Part shown: piece after piece, positions 19,120 to 28,371 of the stretch
Position numbering within the stretch: position 1 is the first letter of the stretch
Layout: the number at the start of each line of letters is the position of its first letter
NCBI RefSeq assembly: GCF_009910675.1
Contig: NZ_RSEJ01000031.1
Span: forward strand, 1 to 64,000
Source of the DNA: Photobacterium alginatilyticum
GTDB taxonomy: Bacteria > Pseudomonadota > Gammaproteobacteria > Enterobacterales > Vibrionaceae
Direction: 5' to 3'
DNA: 64,000 nucleotides
The notes under the pieces: model-generated
Told to the model about the DNA's origin: nothing
The model's input: the letters and a program-made list of their open reading frames with translations, nothing else
Databases searched by the model: none
Translations under genes and position numbers: made by a program

Positions 19120-19731
19120 TTATTTCATTGCGTGACCAAGTGACTGAAGGTAAGCAATAATTGCATCCATTTCAGTCTTGCCTTTCACTTCCTCACCAGC
19201 ATTCGCAACTTGCTCTTCGGTGTAAGGAACACCAAAAACGTCACGGAAAACAGCTAGTTTGTCGGAGGTCAACTTGCCATCAAGCACGTTTTCTTCCAAC
19301 CAAGGGAAACCAGGCATATTTGACTCAGGAACTACGGCACGTGGATCGCGAAGGTGGACACGGTGCCAGTCGTCAGAATAACGATCACCAACACGCGCCA
19401 GATCAGGACCAGTACGCTTTGAACCCCATAGGAAAGGGTGTTCCCACACACTTTCACCCGCAACAGAATAGTGCCCGTAACGCTCTGTTTCAGAACGGAA
19501 TGGACGAACCATCTGGCTGTGACAAACGTTACAGCCTTCGCGAATGTAAATATCACGACCTTCCATTTCTAACGCCGTGTAAGGGCGTAGATTTTCTACT
19601 GGTTCAGTAGTTTGGTCTTGATATAAAAGCGGCGTAATTTCTACCAGTGCACCGAAGCTAATAGCAATGACGATTAGTATCGCTAGAAGGCCGACATTTT
19701 TTTCTACAATTTCATGACGATTATTAGCCAT
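19120..19731 (-). CDS. ccoO: cbb3-type cytochrome c oxidase subunit II, monohaem
   Basis: A 203-residue cytochrome c with one N-terminal membrane helix ([20 protein letters not shown]). The haem site is CNVCHSQ at about residues 68-74 in [17 protein letters not shown], a strongly conserved CcoO stretch. Length is normal. Confidence 0.97.
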   Translation of the reverse strand: MANNRHEIVEKNVGLLAILIVIAISFGALVEITPLLYQDQTTEPVENLRPYTALEMEGRDIYIREGCNVCHSQMVRPFRSETERYGHYSVAGESVWEHPFLWGSKRTGPDLARVGDRYSDDWHRVHLRDPRAVVPESNMPGFPWLEENVLDGKLTSDKLAVFRDVFGVPYTEEQVANAGEEVKGKTEMDAIIAYLQSLGHAMK

Positions 19732-19743
19732 TGTCGGAACTCC

Positions 19744-21171
19744 TTATGCTGGTTGCTCAGTTGCTTTTAGGCTTTCTTTTGGTGCAACAATTGTCTTATA
19801 TGCGTTGTATGCCATTAGGAACATACCAGCAAGGAAGATTGCACCGCCCAGGAAGCGAACAAAGTAGAATGGATAAGAAGCCTGTAGAGATTCTACGAAG
19901 CTGTAGGTTAATGTTCCGTCGGTGTTAACCGCACGCCACATCAGACCCTGCATCACACCTGAAATCCACATTGCTACGATGTAAAGAACCGTACCAATCG
20001 TTGCCAGCCAGAAGTGAACGTTGATCAACTTGATAGAGAACATACGTTCCTGACCGAATAGCTTAGGAATTAGGTGATAAACGGCACCAATAGAAACCAT
20101 TGCAACCCAACCTAACGCACCAGAGTGAACATGACCGATTGTCCAGTCAGTATAGTGAGAAAGGGCGTTTACGGTCTTAATTGACATCATTGGACCTTCG
20201 AAGGTAGACATACCGTAGAAAGACAATGAAACAACCAGGAATCGTAGGATTGGATCGTAACGTAGTTTGTGCCATGCACCCGACAGCGTCATGATACCGT
20301 TGATCATACCACCCCAAGAAGGAGCAAACAGGATCAGAGACATCACCATACCAAGAGACTGAGTCCAGTCAGGCAGGGCTGTGTAGTGCAAGTGGTGAGG
20401 ACCAGCCCAGATATACAGAGATACCAGCGCCCAGAAGTGTACGATAGACAGACGGTAGGAGAATACCGGACGGCCTGCTTGCTTAGGTACGAAGTAGTAC
20501 ATCATACCCAGGAAACCGGCTGTCAGTAGGAAACCTACTGCGTTGTGTCCATACCACCATTGAATCATCGCATCCACAGCACCGGAATAAATCGAATACG
20601 ATTTAGTCATCGATACAGGGATAGCCATGCTGTTCACAATGTGAAGGACAGCTACCGTTAAGATGAAGGCACCAAAGAACCAGTTCGCAACATAAATGTG
20701 CGACGTGTTTCGTTTGATCATGGTACCGAAAAAGACAATGGCATAGGATACCCAAACAACTGCAATCGCGATATCAATCGGCCATTCCAGTTCTGCGTAT
20801 TCTTTACCAGATGTCCATCCCATTGGCAGCGAAATAGCTGCTGCTAGGATGATGGCTTGCCAACCCCAGAAGGTGAACGATGCTAACTTTCCACCGAATA
20901 GCCTTGTTTGACATGTGCGCTGTACTACGTAATAAGACGTAGCAAATAGTGCACTAGTACCAAATGCGAAAATCACTGCATTGGTATGCAGTGGACGCAA
21001 ACGGCTGTATGTCAACCAAGGTAGGTCGAAGTTTAGCGCCGGCCACACCAGTTGAGCGGCAATCAATACACCAACGCCCATTCCGACAATTCCCCATAGT
21101 ATGGTGACCAGGGTGAATTGACGAACGACCGTATAGTTGTAGTTTTGTTCAAGCTGCTTTACTTGGCTCAT
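19744..21171 (-). CDS. ccoN: cbb3-type cytochrome c oxidase subunit I (catalytic)
   Basis: A 475-residue haem-copper oxidase subunit with about 12 helices that reduces oxygen with high affinity. [30 protein letters not shown] and [15 protein letters not shown] contain the histidines for CuB and haems and the cross-linked tyrosine region. I start at [19 protein letters not shown]: a frame runs further upstream, but those residues look non-coding. First gene of ccoNOQP. Confidence 0.96.
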   Translation of the reverse strand: MSQVKQLEQNYNYTVVRQFTLVTILWGIVGMGVGVLIAAQLVWPALNFDLPWLTYSRLRPLHTNAVIFAFGTSALFATSYYVVQRTCQTRLFGGKLASFTFWGWQAIILAAAISLPMGWTSGKEYAELEWPIDIAIAVVWVSYAIVFFGTMIKRNTSHIYVANWFFGAFILTVAVLHIVNSMAIPVSMTKSYSIYSGAVDAMIQWWYGHNAVGFLLTAGFLGMMYYFVPKQAGRPVFSYRLSIVHFWALVSLYIWAGPHHLHYTALPDWTQSLGMVMSLILFAPSWGGMINGIMTLSGAWHKLRYDPILRFLVVSLSFYGMSTFEGPMMSIKTVNALSHYTDWTIGHVHSGALGWVAMVSIGAVYHLIPKLFGQERMFSIKLINVHFWLATIGTVLYIVAMWISGVMQGLMWRAVNTDGTLTYSFVESLQASYPFYFVRFLGGAIFLAGMFLMAYNAYKTIVAPKESLKATEQPA

Positions 21172-21447
21172 GTTGCATGCTTCCAATTTGAATTGTTCAA
21201 CTACACTCTCTTTCCTTGTGCGAACAACAAGTTGTCGCAATGCCACCCAAAGCTTACTTAACTGCCATGTTGTTTTTTTAAACAACTCAGCATTTAAATT
21301 GCTATTTTGTTGTAAAAGTGGCATTTTCACTGCACATAATACTTTACTTAACAAGTGATTGACAGAGTTAAGCCCACACAATGTTTACGGTTAAGCAACA
21401 TTTATGTGAAAAGTTTGAACTCTGTAACACGGGAAGCACGGTAAATC

Positions 21448-21891
21448 ATGGCTGCGGAGAAGTTAACAAAGGCAAGATTAATCCAGATTTTAATCTTGAT
21501 GGCAGTATTAATAACGGCATTTGTATGGAGAACAGTCACCTATGAAGAAAACATATCCATAGATGATAGTGCTACCAAGTGCCAGATCACAGCAGAATAT
21601 TGTGCTGTTGATGGTTCAAATAAAAAGCTCGGGTTATCAGTAAACCCATATCCTGTAGTCGCTAATTCGGAAGTCACTCTACGAATTAGTAACACAAATG
21701 TAAAACCAGTTGCTAAAATAGAAGGTGTCGATATGTTTATGGGGACCATTCCTGTCATATTTGAGCAACAAACCGATCACTGGGTAGGCACGTTTAGTGT
21801 ACCTGAGTGTGTTCACGACACGATGGAGTGGGCTATAACGGTGCAGCAGGGAAGTGAGACTATAATTGCAAAGTTTACTGTACAAAAGTGA
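21448..21891 (+). CDS. Conserved hypothetical membrane-anchored protein divergent from ccoN
   Basis: A 147-residue protein with an N-terminal membrane helix (ARLIQILILMAVLITAFVW) and a beta-rich periplasmic domain with three cysteines. The segment YPVVANSEVTLRISNTN and the late GTFSVPECVHDTMEWAITV suggest a FixH-like immunoglobulin fold, but this is only a resemblance. Its place next to ccoN suggests a role with the oxidase. Confidence 0.7.
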   Translation: MAAEKLTKARLIQILILMAVLITAFVWRTVTYEENISIDDSATKCQITAEYCAVDGSNKKLGLSVNPYPVVANSEVTLRISNTNVKPVAKIEGVDMFMGTIPVIFEQQTDHWVGTFSVPECVHDTMEWAITVQQGSETIIAKFTVQK

Positions 21892-21911
21892 CTGTTAATT
21901 AGTCACTTTTT
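21884..21911. terminator. Bidirectional terminator between convergent genes
   Basis: AAAAGTGACT and AGTCACTTTTT form a 10-bp stem with a T-run on both strands. It overlaps the stop codon of the hypothetical gene and also serves the SDR gene. Confidence 0.8.
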
Positions 21912-21964
21912 ATTGGAAACTGATCGTTTCATAGGCTTGATGGCTCAAGCCTATCATTTCATGT

Positions 21965-22690
21965 TTATTCAGCATATATCATCTTTTTTGTGATCCCGCC
22001 ATCAAGAGTAAAATTCTGACCACTGATAAAGCCTGCATTAGTACTTAATAGGTACTTTACCATAGACGCAACATCCGCAGGGTGTCCGACGCGGCCAGTA
22101 AGATGCTGACTGTGATCGATATCTCGTAGCTCTTCATTACTTGTATCAATCCAACCAGGTGATACGCAGTTTACTCTGACATCAGGTCCAAGGCTAACAG
22201 CAAGTGCATGGGAAAGGCTCACTAATCCACCTTTAGATGCGCTATATGCTTCTGTATTGGGCTCGGACTGTTTTGCACGGGTTGAGCTGATATTAACAAT
22301 AGCACCTTTAGATGCCTTAAGCAGAGGGAGACATAATTTTGTCACTAGCATAGGCGCGGTTAGGTTAACCGCTATGATCCGATCCCAATCATGCATTTCC
22401 AGGGATTCGACAGGTGCGTTATAGGGGTTAGCAATGGCAGCATTGTTAACCAGACCATCAAGTCTGCCAAACTGTGACTGTAGCTCCTCTACCACAGCAG
22501 CAACTTCGTTCTCGCGGGTAACATCCGCTTGGCGGAAACGGATCATAGGGTTGTGTGCCACCAACTCAAAACCGGCTTCTTCATCAATATCTACCGCAAC
22601 AACGATAACTTCTTTGCAGGCCAGCATTTCACAAATGCCCCGACCAATGCCCCTGGCACCGCCTGTTACCATAACGACTTTGCTAGTCAT
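21965..22690 (-). CDS. Short-chain dehydrogenase/reductase
   Basis: A 241-residue classical SDR. The NAD(P) loop TGGARGIGRG is near the N-terminus, NNAAIANP follows, and the catalytic set is present: Ser in IVNISSTRA and YSASK (Tyr and Lys), then SPGWIDT. An Asp in VAVDIDEE after the second strand favours NAD over NADP. The start MTSKVV is preceded by AAGGGA. Substrate unknown; not linked to its neighbours in function as far as I can see. Confidence 0.92.
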   Translation of the reverse strand: MTSKVVMVTGGARGIGRGICEMLACKEVIVVAVDIDEEAGFELVAHNPMIRFRQADVTRENEVAAVVEELQSQFGRLDGLVNNAAIANPYNAPVESLEMHDWDRIIAVNLTAPMLVTKLCLPLLKASKGAIVNISSTRAKQSEPNTEAYSASKGGLVSLSHALAVSLGPDVRVNCVSPGWIDTSNEELRDIDHSQHLTGRVGHPADVASMVKYLLSTNAGFISGQNFTLDGGITKKMIYAE

Positions 22691-22846
22691 GCTTCCCTTC
22701 ATCATTCCAAAATAAGTAATTGTATAGTTTAGCGGTCATTAGCAGTCTGACTTTAGCCACAAAACCATAAAAATGGTATCAGTTTGCTGATTACAAAAGC
22801 AAAAATGTCTATGATGAGAGCAACTCATAACAATAAATATGAAAAT

Positions 22847-24025
22847 ATGGATATAGCCACAAGTTTTTCTGCTTTCCATGCTGCAGAACATGCTGTTTCG
22901 GATGCAATTCGCAAACTAAAAAGTAAAATCATCAACCCCAAGCTGATTCTTGCTTATTTTTCCGAACACTATGATGAGCAGTTTATCCAGCAAGTGTTGG
23001 CGGCTGAATTTCCTAATTCTCAGATACTTGGATGCTCCTCGTGTCAGGGCGTAATGACAGATGAAGGGTATAATCGCGGTGAAGGCATTGCCTTGTGGGC
23101 GATGTGTGATTATGAAGGTGCATTCGGGAGTGCGATCGTTTCAACAAATCAAAGTCCGTATGACATGGCGCGCCAAGCGCTTTTACGTGCGATTGAGAAC
23201 AGCGGTCGCCCTGGAGAACTTCCGGCATTGATTTTGCTTCATTCTAGCCCTGGGCATGAAGAAGAAGTTATACAAGGTATAGAAGATGAGCTGGGTATTC
23301 CTGTGCCCATTATTGGCGGGAGTGCGGCGGACGATCATGTGAGAGGGAAGTGGAAACTGTTTACCCACGAACAACGGTGTAAAGAGGGGGTTGGGCTCTG
23401 TGTCTTTTATCCTTCTTGCAACGTTAGTTACTCATTCCACTCCGGTTATGCCAGTTTAGGAACGAGTGCGATTGCAACGCGCACAGAGGGGCGAGAATTA
23501 ATCGAGCTTAATCACAGGCCCGCTATAGAAATTTACCAGGAATGGATTGGTCAGCCACTCTCAGGTGAAAATAGCATAGTTTCGAGAAGCTGTTTAAATC
23601 CGCTAGGAAGAATTGCTGGCAAAGTTCACGGCTTACCGTACTTCAAGTTGTCACATCCGTTAAAAGTGACACAAAGAGGCGGAATCGAACTGTTTGCAAA
23701 CGTTGAAGAAGGTGAAGAGCTGTTCTTTATGGAGGGTACAGAAGAGCGGCTTATCACACGGGCGGGCAGGGTAATCGACTCCGCCTTTGACATCGGTAGT
23801 GCGAGTCAGGAATTAGACCCGATTGGTGGAATTACCATTTATTGTGCGGGTTGTATGTTACAGGTACAAGACAGGATGGAAGAAGTGGCACAGTACGTGA
23901 ATAAAGCAATGCATCATACGCCATTTGTCTGCCCCTTTACGTTTGGTGAACAGGGACAGTTTGTCGGTGGTGAAAATGCACACGGGAACCTCATGATATC
24001 CGCAGTTTTATTTCATAGGGACTAG
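22847..24025 (+). CDS. FIST domain protein (sensory partner of the adjacent kinase)
   Basis: A 392-residue protein with FIST_N (about 30-230) followed by FIST_C. Signs are ILGCSSCQGVMTDEGYNRGEG and VPIIGGSAADDH in the N domain and IYCAGCMLQVQDRMEEVAQ and FTFGEQGQFVGGENAHGNL in the C domain. FIST domains are predicted to bind small ligands such as amino acids. The start is uncertain, since upstream in-frame ATGs exist. It ends 3 bases before the hybrid kinase, the arrangement also found in V. cholerae, so it likely feeds a signal to that kinase. Confidence 0.9.
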   Translation: MDIATSFSAFHAAEHAVSDAIRKLKSKIINPKLILAYFSEHYDEQFIQQVLAAEFPNSQILGCSSCQGVMTDEGYNRGEGIALWAMCDYEGAFGSAIVSTNQSPYDMARQALLRAIENSGRPGELPALILLHSSPGHEEEVIQGIEDELGIPVPIIGGSAADDHVRGKWKLFTHEQRCKEGVGLCVFYPSCNVSYSFHSGYASLGTSAIATRTEGRELIELNHRPAIEIYQEWIGQPLSGENSIVSRSCLNPLGRIAGKVHGLPYFKLSHPLKVTQRGGIELFANVEEGEELFFMEGTEERLITRAGRVIDSAFDIGSASQELDPIGGITIYCAGCMLQVQDRMEEVAQYVNKAMHHTPFVCPFTFGEQGQFVGGENAHGNLMISAVLFHRD

Positions 24026-24028
24026 TTA

Positions 24029-26113
24029 ATGCCAGGCATTGAATCAGAAAAACTTCAAGAGACATTGCTTGATCTGTTGCGAAGTCAGGAACGCGAAAAG
24101 CAGCTTCGGGATGAAAATGCCGCTATTCTGGCAGGTATGTCAGCCATGGCTGGTGCCAACAGCAAAAGACAAGTTTTCAATGGCTTATTGTCGGTATTAC
24201 GAAAGTACATCGGCTTCGAACATGCGTTGGTCTTAACGAGAGAAGACGAGAATGCACCATTGCAGGAACTTGTTACAACGTGTCGTTTTTTCGAGTCAAG
24301 TACCTGGCCAGTCGGCAATACGTTTGTTCGTTCGATGAACGGGGAAAGCATTGCGCTGTTTGCTCCAAGCCAGGTATCAGAGTTTCAGGGGCTACCGCAT
24401 GAGATGTTTCAGTATTGCCATTCTGTGTTGCTAACAGGAGTTAAAGTCAGTTCAGGCGATGCAGTATTGTTATTCCTGCATTCAGAGCGCGGACAGTTTT
24501 CACCCCAATGCCGACGGGTACTTGAGCGATTCAGACCATTACTTGAACGGGCTATTATCGATATTGATTACCGTGAGAGGCTACAATCGTTAGTAACGGC
24601 ACGAACTCAGGAGCTTATTCACAGCCAGCAGCGGTTTAAAGATTTTGCCAAAACGGTTGGTGATTGGTTTTGGGAAGTCGATACGGATTTACGGTTTACT
24701 TATATATCGTCACCGAATCTTGCCAACCATGTTGTCGATAATGACAGCATCCTCGATATATTTGACGAGCAAGAGGCGTTAAAGAAAAAACTAAAAATAA
24801 AGTTTGGGATGAAAGAACCTTTTGAAGATCTCGAGTGGCAGTTGCCAGAGAGTGAAGGGGGGTTATGGATTAGTTTTAGCGGAACTCCGTACTTCTCAAA
24901 GCAAGGAAAACTATTAGGCTACAGGGGAACGGCAAAAGATATTACAAACCGCAAAAAACGGCTTTTTGAACTTCAGGAAGCCAGAAAACAAGCGGAGTCG
25001 GCGAATAAAGCCAAGTCGCAATTCTTGGCAATGATGAGCCATGAGATAAGAACCCCCTTAAATGCGGTTTTGGGCTTTATGGATACGTTGGCGGAATCCG
25101 GGTTGAGCAAAGAGCAGGCTCGCTGGGTTAACCAAATGGATCAATCAGCTCAGCTATTGTTAACGATTATCAATGATATTCTTGACCTTTCAAGAATCGA
25201 ATCGGGTAACTTTGAGCTTTATAATACAGAAATGCAATTGGATGAGAGTATTAATCTCGTTGCAAGCCAACTGCATGAGCAAGCGGTTAAAAAGAATATA
25301 GCCCTGAGTGTAAATATATCGCCATCGGTTCCCAAGAAGATGGTCGGTGATAAAAACCGGATATCTCAGGTAATGTTCAATCTGATAGGAAATGCGATTA
25401 AGTTCACCAACCAAGGTTCCGTTTCTGTTGATGTTAAGCGAGACAACCAATATGTATCGATAGCAGTGACAGATACAGGCATAGGTATTTCGCAAGAAGC
25501 TCAAAGAAACTTATTCAATCCGTTTATTCAAGCCGATGGCAGCATTACAAGGCGGTATGGCGGCACGGGTCTTGGTTTGGCAATTAGCCAACATTTGATT
25601 GATAAAATGAACGGAAAGATAACGTTAGAGAGTACACTGCACAAAGGCAGTTGTTTTACTGTTTATATACCGATAACGCAGGCGCTTGATGAATCACAGC
25701 TTTATGAGCCTGTTATAGAAAACAGCCTTGATCATTCGCTAAGTATACTGTTAGCAGAAGACAGTAACACAAACCAATTAGTTGCTAAGCTAATGCTGGA
25801 AAAACGAGGCCATCAAGTGGTGATTGCCAATAACGGTAAAGAAGCGCTCGATATACTTGAGAATAACCAGCATCAGTTTGACATTGTGCTAATGGATATT
25901 TCGATGCCAGTGCTGGATGGGCTTCAGGCAACTAAACAGTTACGACAGAAAAATATAAACATACCGATTATTGCATTAACGGCTAATGCAATGCATTCAG
26001 ATCAAGTCGAATACAGAAAAGCTGGTATGGATGGATTCTTGGCAAAGCCGATTCTAACGCCAGAACTAAATGCCATGCTCAACAAATACCAGGCGTTAGC
26101 CACGACTGAGTAG
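24029..26113 (+). CDS. Hybrid sensor histidine kinase / response regulator
   Basis: A 694-residue cytosolic hybrid kinase. A coiled N-terminus and GAF-like region come first, then a PAS domain (about 205-310), HisKA with phospho-acceptor His338 in MMSHEIRTPLNAVLGF, an HATPase_c domain (DTGIGISQEAQ, GGTGLGLAISQ), and a receiver with Asp623 in VLMDISMPVLDG. No membrane helix is seen, so the FIST protein may be its sensor. The receiver has no output domain, so a phosphorelay partner is expected elsewhere. Confidence 0.94.
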   Translation: MPGIESEKLQETLLDLLRSQEREKQLRDENAAILAGMSAMAGANSKRQVFNGLLSVLRKYIGFEHALVLTREDENAPLQELVTTCRFFESSTWPVGNTFVRSMNGESIALFAPSQVSEFQGLPHEMFQYCHSVLLTGVKVSSGDAVLLFLHSERGQFSPQCRRVLERFRPLLERAIIDIDYRERLQSLVTARTQELIHSQQRFKDFAKTVGDWFWEVDTDLRFTYISSPNLANHVVDNDSILDIFDEQEALKKKLKIKFGMKEPFEDLEWQLPESEGGLWISFSGTPYFSKQGKLLGYRGTAKDITNRKKRLFELQEARKQAESANKAKSQFLAMMSHEIRTPLNAVLGFMDTLAESGLSKEQARWVNQMDQSAQLLLTIINDILDLSRIESGNFELYNTEMQLDESINLVASQLHEQAVKKNIALSVNISPSVPKKMVGDKNRISQVMFNLIGNAIKFTNQGSVSVDVKRDNQYVSIAVTDTGIGISQEAQRNLFNPFIQADGSITRRYGGTGLGLAISQHLIDKMNGKITLESTLHKGSCFTVYIPITQALDESQLYEPVIENSLDHSLSILLAEDSNTNQLVAKLMLEKRGHQVVIANNGKEALDILENNQHQFDIVLMDISMPVLDGLQATKQLRQKNINIPIIALTANAMHSDQVEYRKAGMDGFLAKPILTPELNAMLNKYQALATTE

Positions 26114-26121
26114 ATTAAAAA

Positions 26122-26160
26122 GACGCTAGGCTTATAAAAACGCTTAGCGTCATCTTTTTT
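26122..26160 (+). terminator. Terminator after the hybrid kinase
   Basis: GACGCTAGGC pairs with GCTTAGCGTC (one G-T pair), followed by TTTTTT. A second AT-rich palindrome, AGCTTGGTTTGATTAAACCAAGCT in two 11-base arms, lies at 26180-26203. Confidence 0.75.
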
Positions 26161-26406
26161 GTTCAAACTAAAAATAACTAGCTTGGTTTGATTAAACCAA
26201 GCTGTAATTAACAGCTGATTTTGAATCACCAGGCAAACTGAACATTTGCAGCAGTGCTTAAAAATAGGTGTTAATTACCTATTTTATGGTAAATTACCAA
26301 TACTGTTAAATTGTACAGTATTAGAAAAGCAAAGAGAGTAATGCAAAAAGGCAAAGGGGAAAGAGAGTTAGGGAATAGTTGTTTGGATATAAATATCGAA
26401 CATCTT

Positions 26407-26434
26407 ATTTAACATAATATACATAATGCGTACT
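26407..26434. promoter_or_regulatory. dif: dif site of the chromosome, and left end of the prophage array
   Basis: The 28 bp split as XerD arm ATTTAACATAA, centre TATACA, XerC arm TAATGCGTACT. Against the reverse complement of V. cholerae dif1 as I know it only two bases differ. XerC and XerD resolve chromosome dimers here. After integration of the first element this copy is a hybrid: the XerD arm is chromosomal and the XerC arm comes from the element. A complete dif is thus regenerated. Confidence 0.92.
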
Positions 26435-26703
26435 GAAGGGTTAAATTTTAACAAATTTTGGCGAGTCTTGAGTCACCCCGGAAACCTTTGTTTTTCATCG
26501 GTAAAAATCCTTTGGAAACAGTTATTTAAATTGGATTTTCGTGATTTATCAGAACCTTGCAAAGCTGTATTCATTAACGGGTCACGGCAAACGGTTTGTG
26601 TCGTTGATGTCTTTTCGCTTCGATTGATAGCTATGCTCGATTGCATTTGCGCATATTAATCGGAATAAACTTTTATACAGCGATGAATTTTGCGAGGTAT
26701 ATC

Positions 26704-27174
26704 ATGCTCCACGAATCGTTTGTAAAACTGTTTTGGCAGAATTTCACGGCTATTCCTGAGGCTGCTGCTTGGTTTCATGTTCGGCCTGTTACCATCAAGC
26801 GCTGGCTTTCCGGTGAAGTTGATGTGAATCCTATGGCTGAAAAGCTGCTGATTATCCGTGCTCGTGGTTACCTGCCGGATGATACCCGCTGGACTGGATT
26901 TCACATTGATGAACAGTATTGTGTGATTGTCACCCCGGATGGTCGTCGGTTCAGCCCCCGCGAACTGATGTCATGGTCGTTGAGGTTTGATGAGTATCAT
27001 GCCCTGAAACGAATGTATGAACTGGACTATATCCCGGCACGTTCAAATGTGGTCACGCCGTTGCCGTTCCGCGGTGGTCGCCGGATTAAAGATATACAAA
27101 GTGACACCGTGACAAAAGAAAAGAAGAAGGCTTATCGCAAGGCACGGGCCAAACGTGCGAGCCGACTTCCCTAG
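26704..27174 (+). CDS. DUF3653-type phage protein, probable DNA-binding regulator
   Basis: A 156-residue basic protein starting MLHESFVKLF after GAGG. FTAIPEAAAWFHVRPVTIKRW reads as a helix-turn-helix, followed by NPMAEKLLIIRARGYLP, TRWTGF and FSPRELMSW, the pattern of Vibrio phage DUF3653 proteins. A very basic tail ends the protein. It is the only plus-strand gene at the left end of the element and faces the lysis genes. A relative sits at the opposite end of the neighbouring inovirus (50465-50830). Confidence 0.75.
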   Translation: MLHESFVKLFWQNFTAIPEAAAWFHVRPVTIKRWLSGEVDVNPMAEKLLIIRARGYLPDDTRWTGFHIDEQYCVIVTPDGRRFSPRELMSWSLRFDEYHALKRMYELDYIPARSNVVTPLPFRGGRRIKDIQSDTVTKEKKKAYRKARAKRASRLP

Positions 27175-27188
27175 CCTCCGGGCATGAA

Positions 27189-27213
27189 AAAGCCGCCTGA
27201 GTCAGGCGGCTTT
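27189..27213. terminator. Bidirectional terminator between DUF3653 gene and lysis cassette
   Basis: AAAGCCGCC, loop TGAGTCA, GGCGGCTTT. The stop codon of the 46-residue lysis-cassette gene lies inside the loop side. Confidence 0.85.
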
Positions 27214-27342
27214 GGCGTTTATCTGTTTCCAGACCGTCTCCAGTATCGTCAGGCGTTTGTCCATCCGGTACAGAAACAGCAGCATGACCACGCTATCAGG
27301 CGATATTCCCATGCTTGCCAGCTCTTTCAGTAATTCTGCCAT
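27202..27342 (-). CDS. Small protein of the lysis cassette (46 aa)
   Basis: A short frame starting 2 bases after the holin stop: MAELLKELASMGISPDSVVM, then a short hydrophobic LLFLY and charged RMDKRLTILE. It resembles small phage membrane-associated proteins that end lysis cassettes. Too short for firm assignment; supported by spacing and by the terminator that immediately follows. Confidence 0.6.
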   Translation of the reverse strand: MAELLKELASMGISPDSVVMLLFLYRMDKRLTILETVWKQINAKAA

Positions 27343-27344
27343 TG

Positions 27345-27758
27345 TCAGCCGCTCCCGAACCGTTGCTCAATCCAGCGCTCGACCGCCACGCGCACCATGC
27401 GCCGGAAGCCGAACGTGTCGATATAGACCATGCCCAAGCCGTACCAGTAATACTCCGGGATGGTATTGAGCGCCTCAAACCCGAGCGCCACATATTGCGC
27501 ATAGTCCGGCACAAAGGACAACACCAGCGGTACGGTGGTAATGACCAGCAGATATTCGTCCTTCCAACCACGCTGGGCAATACTCAGCTCGTCGAGCTTG
27601 GCGGCATTGGTATCACCTTGCTCAATACGCCGGATGGTCGAGGTGGTCTTGGCCTCGCTGATACGGTCTTTCCGTTCCTGCTCCTTGGCCCGCCTATCCT
27701 GCCGCTGCCGGAAAAGCCCGATGCCGCCCGAGACCAGTGTGGTGATCAGCCCAATCAT
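27345..27758 (-). CDS. Holin-like protein (3TM holin type)
   Basis: A 137-residue protein starting MIGLITTLVSGGIGLF, coupled by ATGA to the gene before it. A glycine-rich hydrophobic start, a long charged helix (RQRQDRRAKEQERKDRI), and WKDEYLLVITTVPLVLSFVP with FEALNTIPEYYWYGLGMVY match the order of the GTA_holin_3TM family. It probably makes the membrane lesion that lets the endolysin reach peptidoglycan. The in-frame residues upstream of the chosen start are not protein-like. Confidence 0.7.
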   Translation of the reverse strand: MIGLITTLVSGGIGLFRQRQDRRAKEQERKDRISEAKTTSTIRRIEQGDTNAAKLDELSIAQRGWKDEYLLVITTVPLVLSFVPDYAQYVALGFEALNTIPEYYWYGLGMVYIDTFGFRRMVRVAVERWIEQRFGSG

Positions 27759-27862
27759 AGCCACCCCACAGAACGCAGTCCCTTGATGGCATACGCGCCG
27801 ATAACCATCCCGGCGACGCTGACGGCAATCTTGGTTGCAATGACTTTGGTTATAGGACTCAT
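27755..27862 (-). CDS. Tiny membrane protein between endolysin and holin (35 aa)
   Basis: MSPITKVIATKIAVSVAGMV and so on, one hydrophobic helix and a short basic tail. Its start overlaps the endolysin stop (ATGA) and its stop overlaps the holin start, so translation is coupled on both sides. A second holin or antiholin is a fair guess. Confidence 0.6.
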   Translation of the reverse strand: MSPITKVIATKIAVSVAGMVIGAYAIKGLRSVGWL

Positions 27863-28371
27863 GCCAGCGCGACTCCTTCCATGACTTCACCCATGGTATA
27901 GCGGCGGCCGACTTCCATCCGCGCCATGGCCTGAATCAGTACCGCGGCGGTGTTGTCGTTGCGCACGTCGAGCAAGTCATGCTTGCCGTAACCTGTCCAG
28001 TTAGAAACCAAATCGGCATAACGGTTGCTGTCGTTTTCGTGGCTCGGGGCAAAGGTATGCACGATGCTCTCGATAGTATTGATACCGCGCTTCTGGTAGC
28101 TGCGCAGCACGCGGGTGCCTGCCCGGAAGCCCCATTTATCATCCTCGAAGATGCAGAAACGGCCGTCGCTGCCGACCTGCCCGCGCCAGTTGTTGCGCTT
28201 GCTGTATTCGATATTGAGCGGGTTGTTGTTGCGAATCCCGCGGTTTTGTCCTGATGCCATAGTGTCAGTCATCCCTGTGAGGTGTTGCCATGAAAGGCCA
28301 CCCGGACGGGCGGCCTGTTTGCGGCTGTTGAGCCAAAGTAATACGAGGGCCAACGCCAACAGCCATTTCAT
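27859..28371 (-). CDS. Membrane-anchored virion-associated lysozyme-like protein (PM2 'structural protein P5'-type)
   Basis: 170 residues. A hydrophobic N-terminal segment (WLLALALVLLWL) is followed by RGIRNNNPLNIEYSKRNNW, CIFEDDKWGFRAGTRVLRSY and APSHENDSNRYADLVSNWTG. This is the well-known phage family with a lysozyme-like fold that databases often call structural protein P5. It is placed directly before the holin-like genes, which supports a role in host lysis or entry. The membrane anchor would fit an internal-membrane virion. Confidence 0.78.
   Translation of the reverse strand: MKWLLALALVLLWLNSRKQAARPGGLSWQHLTGMTDTMASGQNRGIRNNNPLNIEYSKRNNWRGQVGSDGRFCIFEDDKWGFRAGTRVLRSYQKRGINTIESIVHTFAPSHENDSNRYADLVSNWTGYGKHDLLDVRNDNTAAVLIQAMARMEVGRRYTMGEVMEGVALA

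Noticed and set aside
21358-21371. TTGACAGAGTTAAG upstream of ccoN as an FNR box
   Set aside because: The left half is close but the right half matches at only 2 of 5 bases; regulation by FNR is likely, but I cannot point to the site.
26426-26659. A 77-codon plus-strand frame that starts inside dif
   Set aside because: It begins within the XerC arm, has no ribosome site and an unlikely composition; an accidental frame.
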